Assembly (NCBI RefSeq): GCF_002803065.1
Contig: NZ_NNBL01000039.1
Coordinates: forward strand, 1-64,000
DNA length: 64,000 bases
Source of the DNA: Streptomyces sp. CB01635
Lineage (GTDB): Bacteria > Actinomycetota > Actinomycetes > Streptomycetales > Streptomycetaceae
Direction of reading: 5' to 3'
Shown here: one piece after another, positions 50,529 to 59,782 of the stretch
How the letters are laid out: each line of letters begins with the position of its first letter
How positions within the stretch are numbered: the first letter of the stretch is position 1
Position numbers and translations under genes: made by a program
Notes under the pieces: model-generated
Told to the model about the DNA's origin: nothing
The model's input: only the letters and a program-made list of their open reading frames with translations
The model's database searches: none

Positions 50529-51272
50529 ATGCACCAGTCCGCGTACGAACAGATGGAGCTCTGTGTCCGGAGCTACCTGCCGCGCGGGCGGCGGCTGCGG
50601 GTGGTCGACCTCGGCGCGCGGGTCTCGGACGGACAGGTGCGCACCCACAAGTCGCTCTTGGAGGGGTACGACACCGAGTACGTCGGCGTCGACGTGCTGC
50701 AGGGGCGCAATGTGGACGTGGTGATGGCGAAGCCGTACCGCATCCCGGTTCGCTCCAACAGCGCCGACTTCCTCATTTCCGGCCAGGCCTTCGAGCACAT
50801 CCCGTTCTTCTGGGCCTCGATGCTGGAGATCGCCCGCGTCCTCAAACCGGAGGGCACCGCGTTCATCACGGCCCCCTCGCGCGGCCATGTGCACGACGCG
50901 CAGGACTGCTGGCGCTATTACCCGGACGGGATGCGCGCCCTCGCCGCGTACACACGTCTCGAACTGAGCGAGGTGTACACCGACTTCCCGCCGATGAAGG
51001 GCATCCGGCACGCCTACGGCAGCATCGACGCCAAGCACGCCTACTGGGGCGACACCGTCGGCGTCTTCCGCAAGCCGGCCAAGTACCCGCGTCTGACCAT
51101 GGCGTTGGTGCGCTCGACGACGCGCTGGTGGGCCAATCGCGTCGGCGGAGTCGACGGGGTGCCGCTGCCGACGCCGCTCGCGGGACGGGAGCGATGCGGC
51201 CGGCCGGCGGCGGTTCCCAGGCCCGCGGGCGTATCAAATGGAGAGAAACGCCTACTGGTTGACGAAAAGTGA
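50529..51272 (+). CDS. Class I SAM-dependent methyltransferase
   Basis: About 247 residues. The SAM-binding motif is LRVVDLGARVSDGQ, then YVGVDVLQGRNVDVV and DFLISGQAFEHIPFFWASML (motif II-like). The FITAPSRGHVHDAQDCWRYY stretch resembles sugar- or glycan-modifying methyltransferases of surface polysaccharide clusters. ATG 50529 has TGGAGG 5 nt upstream; an ATG 15 codons earlier is less likely. Substrate unknown. Confidence 0.82.
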   Translation: MHQSAYEQMELCVRSYLPRGRRLRVVDLGARVSDGQVRTHKSLLEGYDTEYVGVDVLQGRNVDVVMAKPYRIPVRSNSADFLISGQAFEHIPFFWASMLEIARVLKPEGTAFITAPSRGHVHDAQDCWRYYPDGMRALAAYTRLELSEVYTDFPPMKGIRHAYGSIDAKHAYWGDTVGVFRKPAKYPRLTMALVRSTTRWWANRVGGVDGVPLPTPLAGRERCGRPAAVPRPAGVSNGEKRLLVDEK

Positions 51273-51305
51273 CATGCGGAATATCCCGGACGTAAGGTGC
51301 CGCGC

Positions 51306-52127
51306 ATGGCATGGCGAAGCGCAGTGAATGGCGTCATCAAGCACATCGGGTACCAGCTGACCCGCGTACCGGTGCCCGCTCCCCGGCAGGCGGCCCGCGC
51401 GTCCGAGCCGGCGGCCTCGGCGCCCAGGCCGACGCCGAAACCCAAGGGCCTGGTCCTCCCCGAGGACTACGACGACGAGGCGAAGGCCATCATCCGTGCG
51501 GTCAAGCCGTACACGATGACCTCACCGGAGCGGCTCAACGCCTTCATCCTCGCCACCCGTCACATCGTCAGACACAACATCCCCGGCGACATCGTCGAGT
51601 GCGGCGTGTGGCGCGGCGGGTCGATGCAGGCCTGCGCCAAGACCCTCCTCTCGCAGGGCGACACGGAGCGCGGCCTCTACCTCTTCGACACGTACGAGGG
51701 CATGACACCGCCCACCGAGGAGGACCTCAGGCGCGACGGAAAGTCCGCCGAGGAACTGCTCGCCGCCCAGGGCAAGGACCGCCCGATCTGGGCCGTCGCC
51801 ACCCTCGACGACGTCAAGTCCGGTTTCCAGGACGTTCCTTACCCCGCCGACCGGCTCCACTTCGTCCAGGGCAGGGTCGAGGACACCGTCCCCCGGCAGG
51901 CCCCGGAGCAGATCTCGATCCTGCGCCTCGACACCGACTGGTACGCCTCCACCAAGCACGAACTCGACCATCTCTACGACCGGTTGGTGCCCGGTGGCGT
52001 CCTCCTCATCGACGACTACGGCTACTGGCAGGGCTCGCGGCAGGCCGTCGACGAGTTCCTGGAGAAGACCGGCGAGCGGCTGCTGCTCCTGCGTATGGAC
52101 GAGGGGCGCATCGCCGTCAAGCCCTGA
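51306..52127 (+). CDS. TylF/macrocin O-methyltransferase-family protein
   Basis: About 273 residues. TylF-family features are GDIVECGVWRGGSMQACAKT, LYLFDTYEGMTPPTEED, ISILRLDTDWYASTKHELDH and LLIDDYGYWQGSRQAVDEF, which cover SAM binding and the metal-binding Asp residues. Family members O-methylate sugar hydroxyls. Beside the glycan genes it most likely caps or decorates a surface sugar. ATG 51306 with AAGG 8 nt upstream is preferred to GTG 51297. Confidence 0.9.
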   Translation: MAWRSAVNGVIKHIGYQLTRVPVPAPRQAARASEPAASAPRPTPKPKGLVLPEDYDDEAKAIIRAVKPYTMTSPERLNAFILATRHIVRHNIPGDIVECGVWRGGSMQACAKTLLSQGDTERGLYLFDTYEGMTPPTEEDLRRDGKSAEELLAAQGKDRPIWAVATLDDVKSGFQDVPYPADRLHFVQGRVEDTVPRQAPEQISILRLDTDWYASTKHELDHLYDRLVPGGVLLIDDYGYWQGSRQAVDEFLEKTGERLLLLRMDEGRIAVKP

Positions 52128-52259
52128 CCCGGCCCGTGCCCCCGCACCCCCGACCCGACCGATCCCGCGCAGCGCGGCCGCCCGCCGGCCCGTTGTGCGG
52201 GATCGCGTGCGTGATCACCCGGATGGCTCAGGCGTGGTGACCCGGATCGACAGAGCGGG

Positions 52260-52269
52260 TTGTTAACAA
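52260..52269. promoter_or_regulatory. AT-rich palindrome before the large polymerase operon
   Basis: TTGTTAACAA, a perfect 10-bp palindrome, is conspicuous in this GC-rich 205-bp gap, 64 bp upstream of the ATG at 52333. It may be part of the promoter or an operator; no regulator can be named. Confidence 0.3.
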
Positions 52270-52332
52270 GTAGGTCCCTCGCGGGTCGCGCAGCCGTGCC
52301 CGTCAGTTCTCCGGAAGGAATGTGCGCAGCGA

Positions 52333-55300
52333 ATGACACCACGACTGACCGTCGTCGTCCCCATCTACAACGTCGAGGCGTACCTCGATGCCTGCCTGGA
52401 GTCGCTGGCCGCGCAGACCATGCCCGACCTCGAAGTCGTGATGGTCGACGACGGCTCCACCGACGGGAGTCCGGTGCTCGCCCGCGCCATGGCCGGGCGT
52501 GACCGGCGCTTTCGTTACGTCAGGCAGGGGAACGCGGGCCTCGGAGCGGCGCGCAACGCAGGTGCGGCCTTGGCCACGGGCACGCATCTCGCCTTCGTGG
52601 ACAGTGACGACGTGGTGCCGCACGACGCGTACGAGCGCATGCTCGACACCCTGGCGGAGTCGGGCTCCGACTTCGCCACCGGCAACGTGCACCGGCTGCG
52701 CGTCGACGGGACGACCGAGCAGTCGGCCATGTTCCGCAAGGCGATGGCCACCGACCGCTCCGCCACCCATGTCACCCGGCACTGGGGCCTGCTCGGGGAC
52801 CGCATCGCCTGCAACAAGGTGTTCCGCAGGGACTTCTGGGACCGCCACGCACTGGCCTTCCCCGTGGGCGTGCTCTTCGAGGACATCCCGGTCATCGTGC
52901 CCGCGCACTTCCTCGCCCGCAGCGTCGACGTCCTGTCCGGGCCCGTCTATCTGTGGCGTGACCGGCCCGGCTCCATCACCAACCGGCGGGCGAGGCCGTG
53001 CGCCGTCGTCGACCGCACCGCCGCCGTCCGTTCGGCCAGCGGCTTCCTCGGGGACAAGGCGCGCGAGACGGCCGGCACCCCGGAGGCCGCGGGCTGGCTG
53101 GCGGGCAAGTGGCGTTACGACGCGACGGTGCTCGCCGGGGATCTGTGGTTGTTCATGGAGGCGCTGCCGCTCGGCGACGCCGCGTACCACGAGGCCTTCC
53201 TCGACTACGCCGGCTCCTTCGCGGACACCGTCGACCCGGCCGTCCTCGCCGGTCTTCCGCTGGCCCTGCGCGTCAAGTGGCAGCTCATCCGGGAGCGCCG
53301 CCTGACCGAGCTGCTCGCGTTCATGACGTACGAGAAGAGCAACGGCACGACGTTCCTCGCGCGCGGGCCGCGTAGGCGCAGGGCGCAGTTCCCTCCCGTC
53401 ACCGGGCCCCTGCCGCGCGGCGTGACCGCGCTCCGCAAGGCCGATCTTCCGCTGAAGTCGCACGTCACCGAGGCGTCCTGGGACGAGGACGGACGGCTGC
53501 GGCTCAAGGGCTTCGCCTATGTACGGAACCTGCCGGCGGGCCGGGTCGAGGCGCGCGCCAAGTTCGCGTGGCTGCGGGCGGGCAAGCGGCGCGCGGTGCC
53601 CCTGAAGGTCCGTACCGTCCGCTCCCGCGAGGCGACGTACCGCTCCAAGCAGGGGCTGCACAGCTACGACCGGTCCGGGTTCGAGACGGTCATCGATCCG
53701 GCGCGGCTCGTCACCAAGCGGCCGAGCACCGTCTGGAACGTCGAGATGGCCGCGTTCGGAGGCGGCCTGCTGCGCACCGGGCCCGTGCGGATGGGCGGGC
53801 TCGCCGAGCTGCCCGTGCGCTACCTGGACGACTTCCTGCGGATCACTCCCCGGCTCAGCAAGGGCCGGCTCCGGCTGCGGGCCGAGCGCGTGAAGGCCCG
53901 GCTCGTGCGCCACGAGGAGTCCGGCGGCACCCTCAGGCTGGAGGGCGAGCTCGCTCCGGGAGCGCCCGCAGACCTCACGGCGCTGCGCGTCAAGAACTGG
54001 CACACCAAGGAGGCGTACGACCTCCCCGTCGAGCGCTCGGGGCGCACCTTCACGGCCGAGCTGCGCCTCGACCTGATCGCGGATGCCGGGACCGACGACA
54101 CCGGCGCGCCCCGCAAGACCGACCCGTGGGGCGTCGGCCTCGTGGGCGGGGACGACAAGTGGTCGGTTCTCGCGGTCCGCCCCGACACTCCGGCAGGCCG
54201 CCACCAGCTCGGCGCCGGACGCGAACTCCTCGTCCTCGCGAACGCCGCCGGGAACGTCGAGCTGCGCAATCAGACCGTACGGCCGCTCGTCGACACCCTG
54301 GCCTGGGACGACGACGGGCGGCTCACCGTCGGGGGCAGCTTCCCCGACGAGTCGGAGACGGCGTGGGAGCTGCTTCTCCAGCACAGCGGCCACGACGAGG
54401 AGGCCGTCCTTCCGGTCGAGGTGTCCGGCGGGCGGTTCGACGCGGCGCTGTGTCCGGTCGCGGTCTCGGGCCCCGCCGGAGTCCTGCCGCTCGCCGAGGG
54501 CCGCTGGCACCTGTTCCTGCGCGAACCGGGCGAGACCGACCCCGGCCGGTACCGCCAGGTCCATGTCGCGCCCGCCGTGCACGAGAGCCTGCCCCTCGTA
54601 CGGGCCCTGGGCGGCCGGGACTTCCGCGTCGGGCGCCGCTCCTACGACCGACTCGTCATCGGGTCGGGATCCGGCCTCGCCGTCACGGAGCGCGGCGGCG
54701 CCCAGCAGGGCGCGCTGCGCACCCGCTACGCGTCCCTGCGCGTCGAGCCCCGCACCGACACGGTCCTGTACTCCAGCTTCGACGGCCGCCAGTACTCGGA
54801 CTCGCCGCGCGCCGTGCACGAGGAGCTCGTCGCCCGAGGCGAACCCCTCGAGCATCTCTGGGTCGTGCGCGACCAGCAGGTCGCGGTGCCCGCGAGCTGC
54901 AGGCCCGTGGCGCTGTGGAGCACCGAGTGGTACGAGGCCCTGGCCCGCAGTCGCTACGTCGTCACCAACACGCAGCTGCCCGACTGGTTCGAGCGCGCCG
55001 AGGACCAGTACGTCGTACAGACCTGGCACGGCACCCCGCTCAAGCGCATCGGCCGCGACCTGGCGGACAGCCCCTCCGGCGACCAGCGTTACATCGCGAC
55101 GCTGCCGGAGCGCGCCGCGCAGTGGAACCTGCTCGTCTCCCCGAACCGCTTCTCCACCCCCGTCCTGCGGGGCGCGTTCGGCTACCACGGCGAGGTCCTG
55201 GAGTCCGGCTACCCGCGCAACGACCTGCTGCACGCGGCGGACCGCGCAAAGGTCGCCGCCGCGGTCCGCGAACGCCTCGGCATCCCCGAGGGCCGGCGCG

Positions 55301-55842
55301 TCGTCCTCTACGCCCCCACCTGGCGCGAGAACCAGCCGCGCAGGGGCGGCCGTTACGGGCTCGACCTCCGGCTCGACCTGGCGGCGGCCGAGCGGGCCCT
55401 CGGCGAGGACCACGTCCTCCTCGTGCGCCGCCACTACCTCGTCGGCGGCACCGTCCCGGGCACCGCTTCCGGCTTCGTACGTGATGTGACCCGTCACCCG
55501 GACGTGGGTGAACTCCTCCTGATCAGCGACGTGTTGGTGACCGACTACTCGTCGCTGATGTTCGACTTCGCGCAGACCGGCCGGCCGATGCTCTTCCACA
55601 CCTACGACCTCGACCACTACCGGGACACGCTCCGAGGCTTCTACTTCGACTTCGTCGCGCAGGCGCCGGGACCGCTGCTCACCACCGGCGAGGAGGTCGT
55701 CGAGGCGCTGCGCGACCCGGCCGCCGCGACCGCCGGGCACAAGGAGGCGTACCGCCGATTCCGCGAGGTGTTCTGCGACCTGGACGACGGGCACGCTGCC
55801 GCGCATGTCGCCGACGCCATGCTGCCGGGAGGCCGCCGATGA
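52333..55842 (+). CDS. Giant GT2-TagF wall polymer synthase
   Basis: A 1169-residue protein. The N-terminal GT2 (1-330) is intact: LTVVVPIYNVEAYLDACLES, MVDDGSTDGSP and DxD in AFVDSDDVVPHD. The middle (about 370-770) contains beta-rich segments (VTEASWDEDGRLRLKGFAYV; VRPLVDTLAWDDDGRLTVGG). The C-terminal glycerophosphotransferase (about 790-1160) has TWHGTPLKRIG, SGYPRNDLL, YAPTWRENQP and VTDYSSLMFDFAQTGRP. It probably adds sugar and polymerises polyol phosphate on one chain. It overlaps the next gene by ATGA. Confidence 0.92.
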   Translation: MTPRLTVVVPIYNVEAYLDACLESLAAQTMPDLEVVMVDDGSTDGSPVLARAMAGRDRRFRYVRQGNAGLGAARNAGAALATGTHLAFVDSDDVVPHDAYERMLDTLAESGSDFATGNVHRLRVDGTTEQSAMFRKAMATDRSATHVTRHWGLLGDRIACNKVFRRDFWDRHALAFPVGVLFEDIPVIVPAHFLARSVDVLSGPVYLWRDRPGSITNRRARPCAVVDRTAAVRSASGFLGDKARETAGTPEAAGWLAGKWRYDATVLAGDLWLFMEALPLGDAAYHEAFLDYAGSFADTVDPAVLAGLPLALRVKWQLIRERRLTELLAFMTYEKSNGTTFLARGPRRRRAQFPPVTGPLPRGVTALRKADLPLKSHVTEASWDEDGRLRLKGFAYVRNLPAGRVEARAKFAWLRAGKRRAVPLKVRTVRSREATYRSKQGLHSYDRSGFETVIDPARLVTKRPSTVWNVEMAAFGGGLLRTGPVRMGGLAELPVRYLDDFLRITPRLSKGRLRLRAERVKARLVRHEESGGTLRLEGELAPGAPADLTALRVKNWHTKEAYDLPVERSGRTFTAELRLDLIADAGTDDTGAPRKTDPWGVGLVGGDDKWSVLAVRPDTPAGRHQLGAGRELLVLANAAGNVELRNQTVRPLVDTLAWDDDGRLTVGGSFPDESETAWELLLQHSGHDEEAVLPVEVSGGRFDAALCPVAVSGPAGVLPLAEGRWHLFLREPGETDPGRYRQVHVAPAVHESLPLVRALGGRDFRVGRRSYDRLVIGSGSGLAVTERGGAQQGALRTRYASLRVEPRTDTVLYSSFDGRQYSDSPRAVHEELVARGEPLEHLWVVRDQQVAVPASCRPVALWSTEWYEALARSRYVVTNTQLPDWFERAEDQYVVQTWHGTPLKRIGRDLADSPSGDQRYIATLPERAAQWNLLVSPNRFSTPVLRGAFGYHGEVLESGYPRNDLLHAADRAKVAAAVRERLGIPEGRRVVLYAPTWRENQPRRGGRYGLDLRLDLAAAERALGEDHVLLVRRHYLVGGTVPGTASGFVRDVTRHPDVGELLLISDVLVTDYSSLMFDFAQTGRPMLFHTYDLDHYRDTLRGFYFDFVAQAPGPLLTTGEEVVEALRDPAAATAGHKEAYRRFREVFCDLDDGHAAAHVADAMLPGGRR

Positions 55843-58598
55843 GCACGCCCGAGGTGTACGACATCAGCTGCGTCGTCGTCTGCGGCACGGATGCCGCCGC
55901 CCTGCGCGCCACCGTACGGTCCGTGCTCGACCAGACCCTGGCCGGCACCGAGGCCATCCTGGTGACGGGCGGGGCGGACGAGACGGCCGCGTCGCTCGCG
56001 GCCGGCGATCCGCACCGGATCCGGCTCGTCCACGCCGGTGCCGAGAGCCCGGCGTGCGTCCTGCGCGACCTGGGCCTCGCCGCCGCCCGCGGCCGGTACG
56101 TCATGGTCGCCGCCCCGGGCGAGCGGCTCGAACGGCACGCCTGCCGCAACCTCCTCGAGGCGGGCCACCGCACGGACGCCGACCTCGTCGCGGGACGCTG
56201 GGACAAGGCGCCCGCCTGGCACAGGGAGCTGCACGCCAGGTCCCGCGTCGTCGAGGACCTCGCGGACGCGCCCGAACTCGTCACGCGCGACAGCCTGAGC
56301 GCCGGGTTCTGCGTACGGCGCGGCGCGCTCGGCGCGCTGTCCGGCGCCGGACGGGCCCCCCTCGGCGTGCGGGCCGCCCTCGCCGCCCGGCGCATCGCGC
56401 TCGTCCCGAACCTGATCACCTCCGGATGTGCCCCGGCCGACCCGGTACGGGACCTGCCCCGCGCCGCCGACGCCCAGCGCGGCACGCTGGAGCTCCTGGA
56501 CAGCGACGCCCTGCGCACGGCCCGCGAGAGCGCCTTCCTCACCGACCACGTCATCCCGTGCGTCCGCGCCTTTCTGGCGCTCGGCCCCGAAGACCGCCGG
56601 GAGACGGCGGACTCTCTCGCGCCGAGCCTGCAAGGCCTCGTCACCCCGGACGCGCTGCGCGCTCTGCCGCCCGTCGAGCGCATCGGCGTACAACTCCTCG
56701 TCGACGGGGACGCCGACGGCGTGCAGGCCGCCGCGTACGCCCTGGCCCGGCCCGGCACCGTCGTCTCCCCGCTCGTCATGACGGGCGGCGGACGCGTCCG
56801 CTGGAGCGCGGAGCACGCCGACGACGACACGTTCGACGTCACCGAACTCGGCCACCAGTACCGGCAGTTCACCGACCTCCGTCTCCTGAACCGCGTCACC
56901 CACTGCCTGCGTCAGGGCGCGGTGCTCGCCGTCGAGGGGCGGCTCGTCGTGCCGCTCGGCCTTCTGGACGACCGGCCCGCGCTCGCCGCCCGCCTCGACC
57001 TCTCGGTGCGAGGCGGCCGCGCGCACACGCTCTCCGTGCCGGTGGCAGACGTAGGCCAGGAGGACGGGGGTGTCGTGTGGCGGACCGAGCTGCCCCTTAC
57101 CGGCGCGCTGCGCCCGCGCGGCATCGGCGACCGCGTATGGGACCCGCGGCTCGTCCTCACCGTGGACGGCGTTTCCGTCACCACCGACCTGGTCGCCGAC
57201 AAGGCGGCCGTCCCCACCCGGGCCACCACTCTCCCGGCCCGCCCCCGCCTGACCCGCCTCACCGCCGACACCTGGCAGCCCTACGTCACGGCCAGGCATC
57301 ACCTGGCCGTCTGCCTGCTGCCCCGCCGCCGTGCGGCCCGCACCGCGCAGGCCGTCCTGCACTACGTCACCCACTTCAGGCCCGCCCGCAAGCTGAAGCC
57401 CGTGCTGCGCGCCCTGAACAAGAAGCGCGAGGCGCTGCACTCCCAGCGGGTCAAGCTGCGCGTGTACCGGCGGATCCTGGCCAGGCTGCCCGTCAGCAAG
57501 GGACTCGTCGTCTTCGAGAGCCACATGGGCAAGAGCTACGGGGACAGTCCGCGCGCCGTGCACGAGGAACTCCTGGCGCGCGGCGCCCGGGTGCGCTGCG
57601 TCTGGTCGTATGCCACGTCGAGCGCCGGGTTCCCGGCGGATTCCCGGCTCGTACGCCGCTGGTCCTGGCGGTATCTGTGGGCCCTGGCCCGCGCCGAGTG
57701 GTGGGTCGACAACCAGGGGTTCCCGCACGCCCTCGACAAGCCGCGCCACACCACGTATCTGCAGACGTGGCACGGATCCGCGTACAAGCGCATGGGGTTC
57801 GACGAGGCGCGGCACAGGACGCGGAACGCGCCTGAACGCGAGAAGCTGCGGCGCGCGGTCGGCCGGTTCGACCACTTCATGGTCCGCTCGGAACACGACG
57901 TGCGGACCCTCGCCCGCGCCTACCGCATCCCCGAGGAGCGGCTGCTGCGGGTCGGCTACCCGCGCAACGACCGCCTGGTGGAGGCCCGCGGGCGCGACGA
58001 GCGCGAGGGCCGCTTCCCCCGTCCGGCGCTCGCCACGGAGCTCGGTATCCCGGACCACCGCACGGTGGTGCTGTACGCGCCCACGTTCCGCGGAGTCCCG
58101 AAAAGTGGGCGGACCGTCCAACTGCCACTCGATGTGAGGGAATTCGCCCAACGCCTCGGCGACACGCACGTGCTGCTCGTGCGCGCCCACTACATGGAGG
58201 CGGCGAACCTGCCCGTCACCCCGCCCGGCACCGTCATCGACGTCTCCGGCCACCACGACGTGAGTGAACTCCTCGTCCTCGCCGACGTGTTGATCACCGA
58301 CTACTCGTCGATCATGTTCGACTACGCCCTCCTCGACCGGCCCCTCATGCACTTCGCGCCGGACCTCGATGCCTACGCGGCCGACCGCGGCGCCTACTTC
58401 GACCTGCGCAAGCGCGCCGGCGGGCCCGTCGTCGAGACGCAGGAGGAACTGCTGCGGACCCTCGACGGGCTCAAAAAGGCCGACGGGGAGTGGCAGGCCG
58501 CGCGCCGCGCGTTCGCCGCCGAGTTCGGTTCCTACGACAACGGCGGCGCCGCCCGCGCGGCCGCCGACCTCATCCTCGGGAAGAAGGCCCGCGCATGA
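55839..58598 (+). CDS. TagF-like polymerase with degenerate GT2 domain
   Basis: A 919-residue protein. The N-terminus (DISCVVVCGTDAAALRATVR) keeps the GT2 outline, but the DxD position reads MVAAPGERLERH, so the domain has probably lost catalysis. A middle beta-rich segment and a basic stretch (KLKPVLRALNKKREALHS) precede the polymerase domain with TWHGSAYKRMG, VGYPRNDRL, YAPTFRGVPKSG and ITDYSSIMFDYALLDRP. HGS replaces HGT in the first motif. Coupled to both neighbours by ATGA overlaps. Confidence 0.9.
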   Translation: MSTPEVYDISCVVVCGTDAAALRATVRSVLDQTLAGTEAILVTGGADETAASLAAGDPHRIRLVHAGAESPACVLRDLGLAAARGRYVMVAAPGERLERHACRNLLEAGHRTDADLVAGRWDKAPAWHRELHARSRVVEDLADAPELVTRDSLSAGFCVRRGALGALSGAGRAPLGVRAALAARRIALVPNLITSGCAPADPVRDLPRAADAQRGTLELLDSDALRTARESAFLTDHVIPCVRAFLALGPEDRRETADSLAPSLQGLVTPDALRALPPVERIGVQLLVDGDADGVQAAAYALARPGTVVSPLVMTGGGRVRWSAEHADDDTFDVTELGHQYRQFTDLRLLNRVTHCLRQGAVLAVEGRLVVPLGLLDDRPALAARLDLSVRGGRAHTLSVPVADVGQEDGGVVWRTELPLTGALRPRGIGDRVWDPRLVLTVDGVSVTTDLVADKAAVPTRATTLPARPRLTRLTADTWQPYVTARHHLAVCLLPRRRAARTAQAVLHYVTHFRPARKLKPVLRALNKKREALHSQRVKLRVYRRILARLPVSKGLVVFESHMGKSYGDSPRAVHEELLARGARVRCVWSYATSSAGFPADSRLVRRWSWRYLWALARAEWWVDNQGFPHALDKPRHTTYLQTWHGSAYKRMGFDEARHRTRNAPEREKLRRAVGRFDHFMVRSEHDVRTLARAYRIPEERLLRVGYPRNDRLVEARGRDEREGRFPRPALATELGIPDHRTVVLYAPTFRGVPKSGRTVQLPLDVREFAQRLGDTHVLLVRAHYMEAANLPVTPPGTVIDVSGHHDVSELLVLADVLITDYSSIMFDYALLDRPLMHFAPDLDAYAADRGAYFDLRKRAGGPVVETQEELLRTLDGLKKADGEWQAARRAFAAEFGSYDNGGAARAAADLILGKKARA

Positions 58599-59758
58599 CC
58601 ACCACGACCGCCCCGCGCACGGGCCGCGACCTCTTCCTCGTCGCCAACACCGTCGACGAACTGGGCGGCGTCACCGCCTGGACCCACCAGACGGCCCGTC
58701 TCTTCCAGCGCGCGGGCCACCGCGTGCACGTCATCGGCGTCCACGAGGCGGAGCTCAAACTCACCCTCCCCGCCGACCTCGGCTACGAGGTGACCAGCCT
58801 CTACCCCGCGCACCCCCCGACTCCGCGCCCCGTGCGCGGCCTCGCCCGCCTCAGCCCCGCCGCGCACCGCCGCGAAGCCCGGCGCCTCGCGGACCGCGGG
58901 CGCGCCGTCGCCCGTCTCTCGGAACTCTTCCGCGCCGCCCGGCCCGGCGCCGTGGCCGTCGTCACCCAGGTGTGGCCCATGGAGTGGCTGCGCGAGGCGG
59001 ACACCGCCGGTCTGCGGATCATCGGCATGAGCCACGAGTCGTACGCTTACTCGCGGGCCTGCCACCGCTACCGCTGGATCAGGCGGAACTACCCGTCCGC
59101 CGACCGCTGGCTCGCCCTCACCCAGGAGGACGCCGACGACTGGATCGCCGACGGCATGCACAACGTCGGCGCCATGCCGAACGCCCTCGCCCACCTGCCC
59201 GAGATCCCCTCGCCACGCACCGCGAAGGTCGTGTGCAGCATCGGCCGCCTCGCCGACCAGAAGGGCATCGACATGCTCGTCGACACCTGGGCCGAGGTCG
59301 CCCCGCGCCGGCCCGGCTGGACCCTGCGGATCTATGGTGCCGGGGCCGACGAGCCGGACCTGCGGCGCCAGTGCACCGAGCTGGGCCTCGACGGCTCGGT
59401 GGAGTGGATGGGCCGCACGGACGACGTGGCGGGGGCGCTCGCCGGAAGCGCCGTGTTCGTCCAGTCGTCGCGCGGCGAGGGATTCCCCCTCGCGCTGATG
59501 GAGGCCATGGCGAGCGCCGTGCCGTGCGCCGCGTTCGACTGCGCGCCCGGGGTGCGGGAGATCGTGCGCGACGGCGAGGACGGCCTCCTCGCACCCCCCG
59601 GCGACACCGCCGCCCTCGCCGATCGCCTCCTGCGCCTCACCGGCAACCCGCGGATGCGGGACGCGATGGGGGAGCGGGCCAGGGTCAATGTGCAGCGGTT
59701 CTCCGAGGAGCGCGTCCTCGAACGCTGGGAGGAGCTGTTCGCCCTGCTGGAGCGGTGA
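58595..59758 (+). CDS. GT4 glycosyltransferase
   Basis: A 387-residue GT-B enzyme of family 4. The acceptor-side loop is TVDELGGVTAWTHQTARLFQ; the donor side shows CSIGRLADQKGIDMLVDTW, LRIYGAGADEPDLRRQ and the E-x7-E motif in SRGEGFPLALMEAMASA. It would add a nucleotide-activated sugar in the cytosol, probably to the polymer made by the two enzymes upstream, with which it shares an operon (ATGA overlap). Confidence 0.93.
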   Translation: MTTTTAPRTGRDLFLVANTVDELGGVTAWTHQTARLFQRAGHRVHVIGVHEAELKLTLPADLGYEVTSLYPAHPPTPRPVRGLARLSPAAHRREARRLADRGRAVARLSELFRAARPGAVAVVTQVWPMEWLREADTAGLRIIGMSHESYAYSRACHRYRWIRRNYPSADRWLALTQEDADDWIADGMHNVGAMPNALAHLPEIPSPRTAKVVCSIGRLADQKGIDMLVDTWAEVAPRRPGWTLRIYGAGADEPDLRRQCTELGLDGSVEWMGRTDDVAGALAGSAVFVQSSRGEGFPLALMEAMASAVPCAAFDCAPGVREIVRDGEDGLLAPPGDTAALADRLLRLTGNPRMRDAMGERARVNVQRFSEERVLERWEELFALLER

Positions 59759-59782
59759 GGCCCGGCCCCGCGCCTTCCGTGC

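Noticed and set aside
52303..55806. 1167-codon minus-strand open frame opposite the giant GT2-TagF gene
   Set aside because: Antisense shadow; all conserved motifs are on the plus strand.
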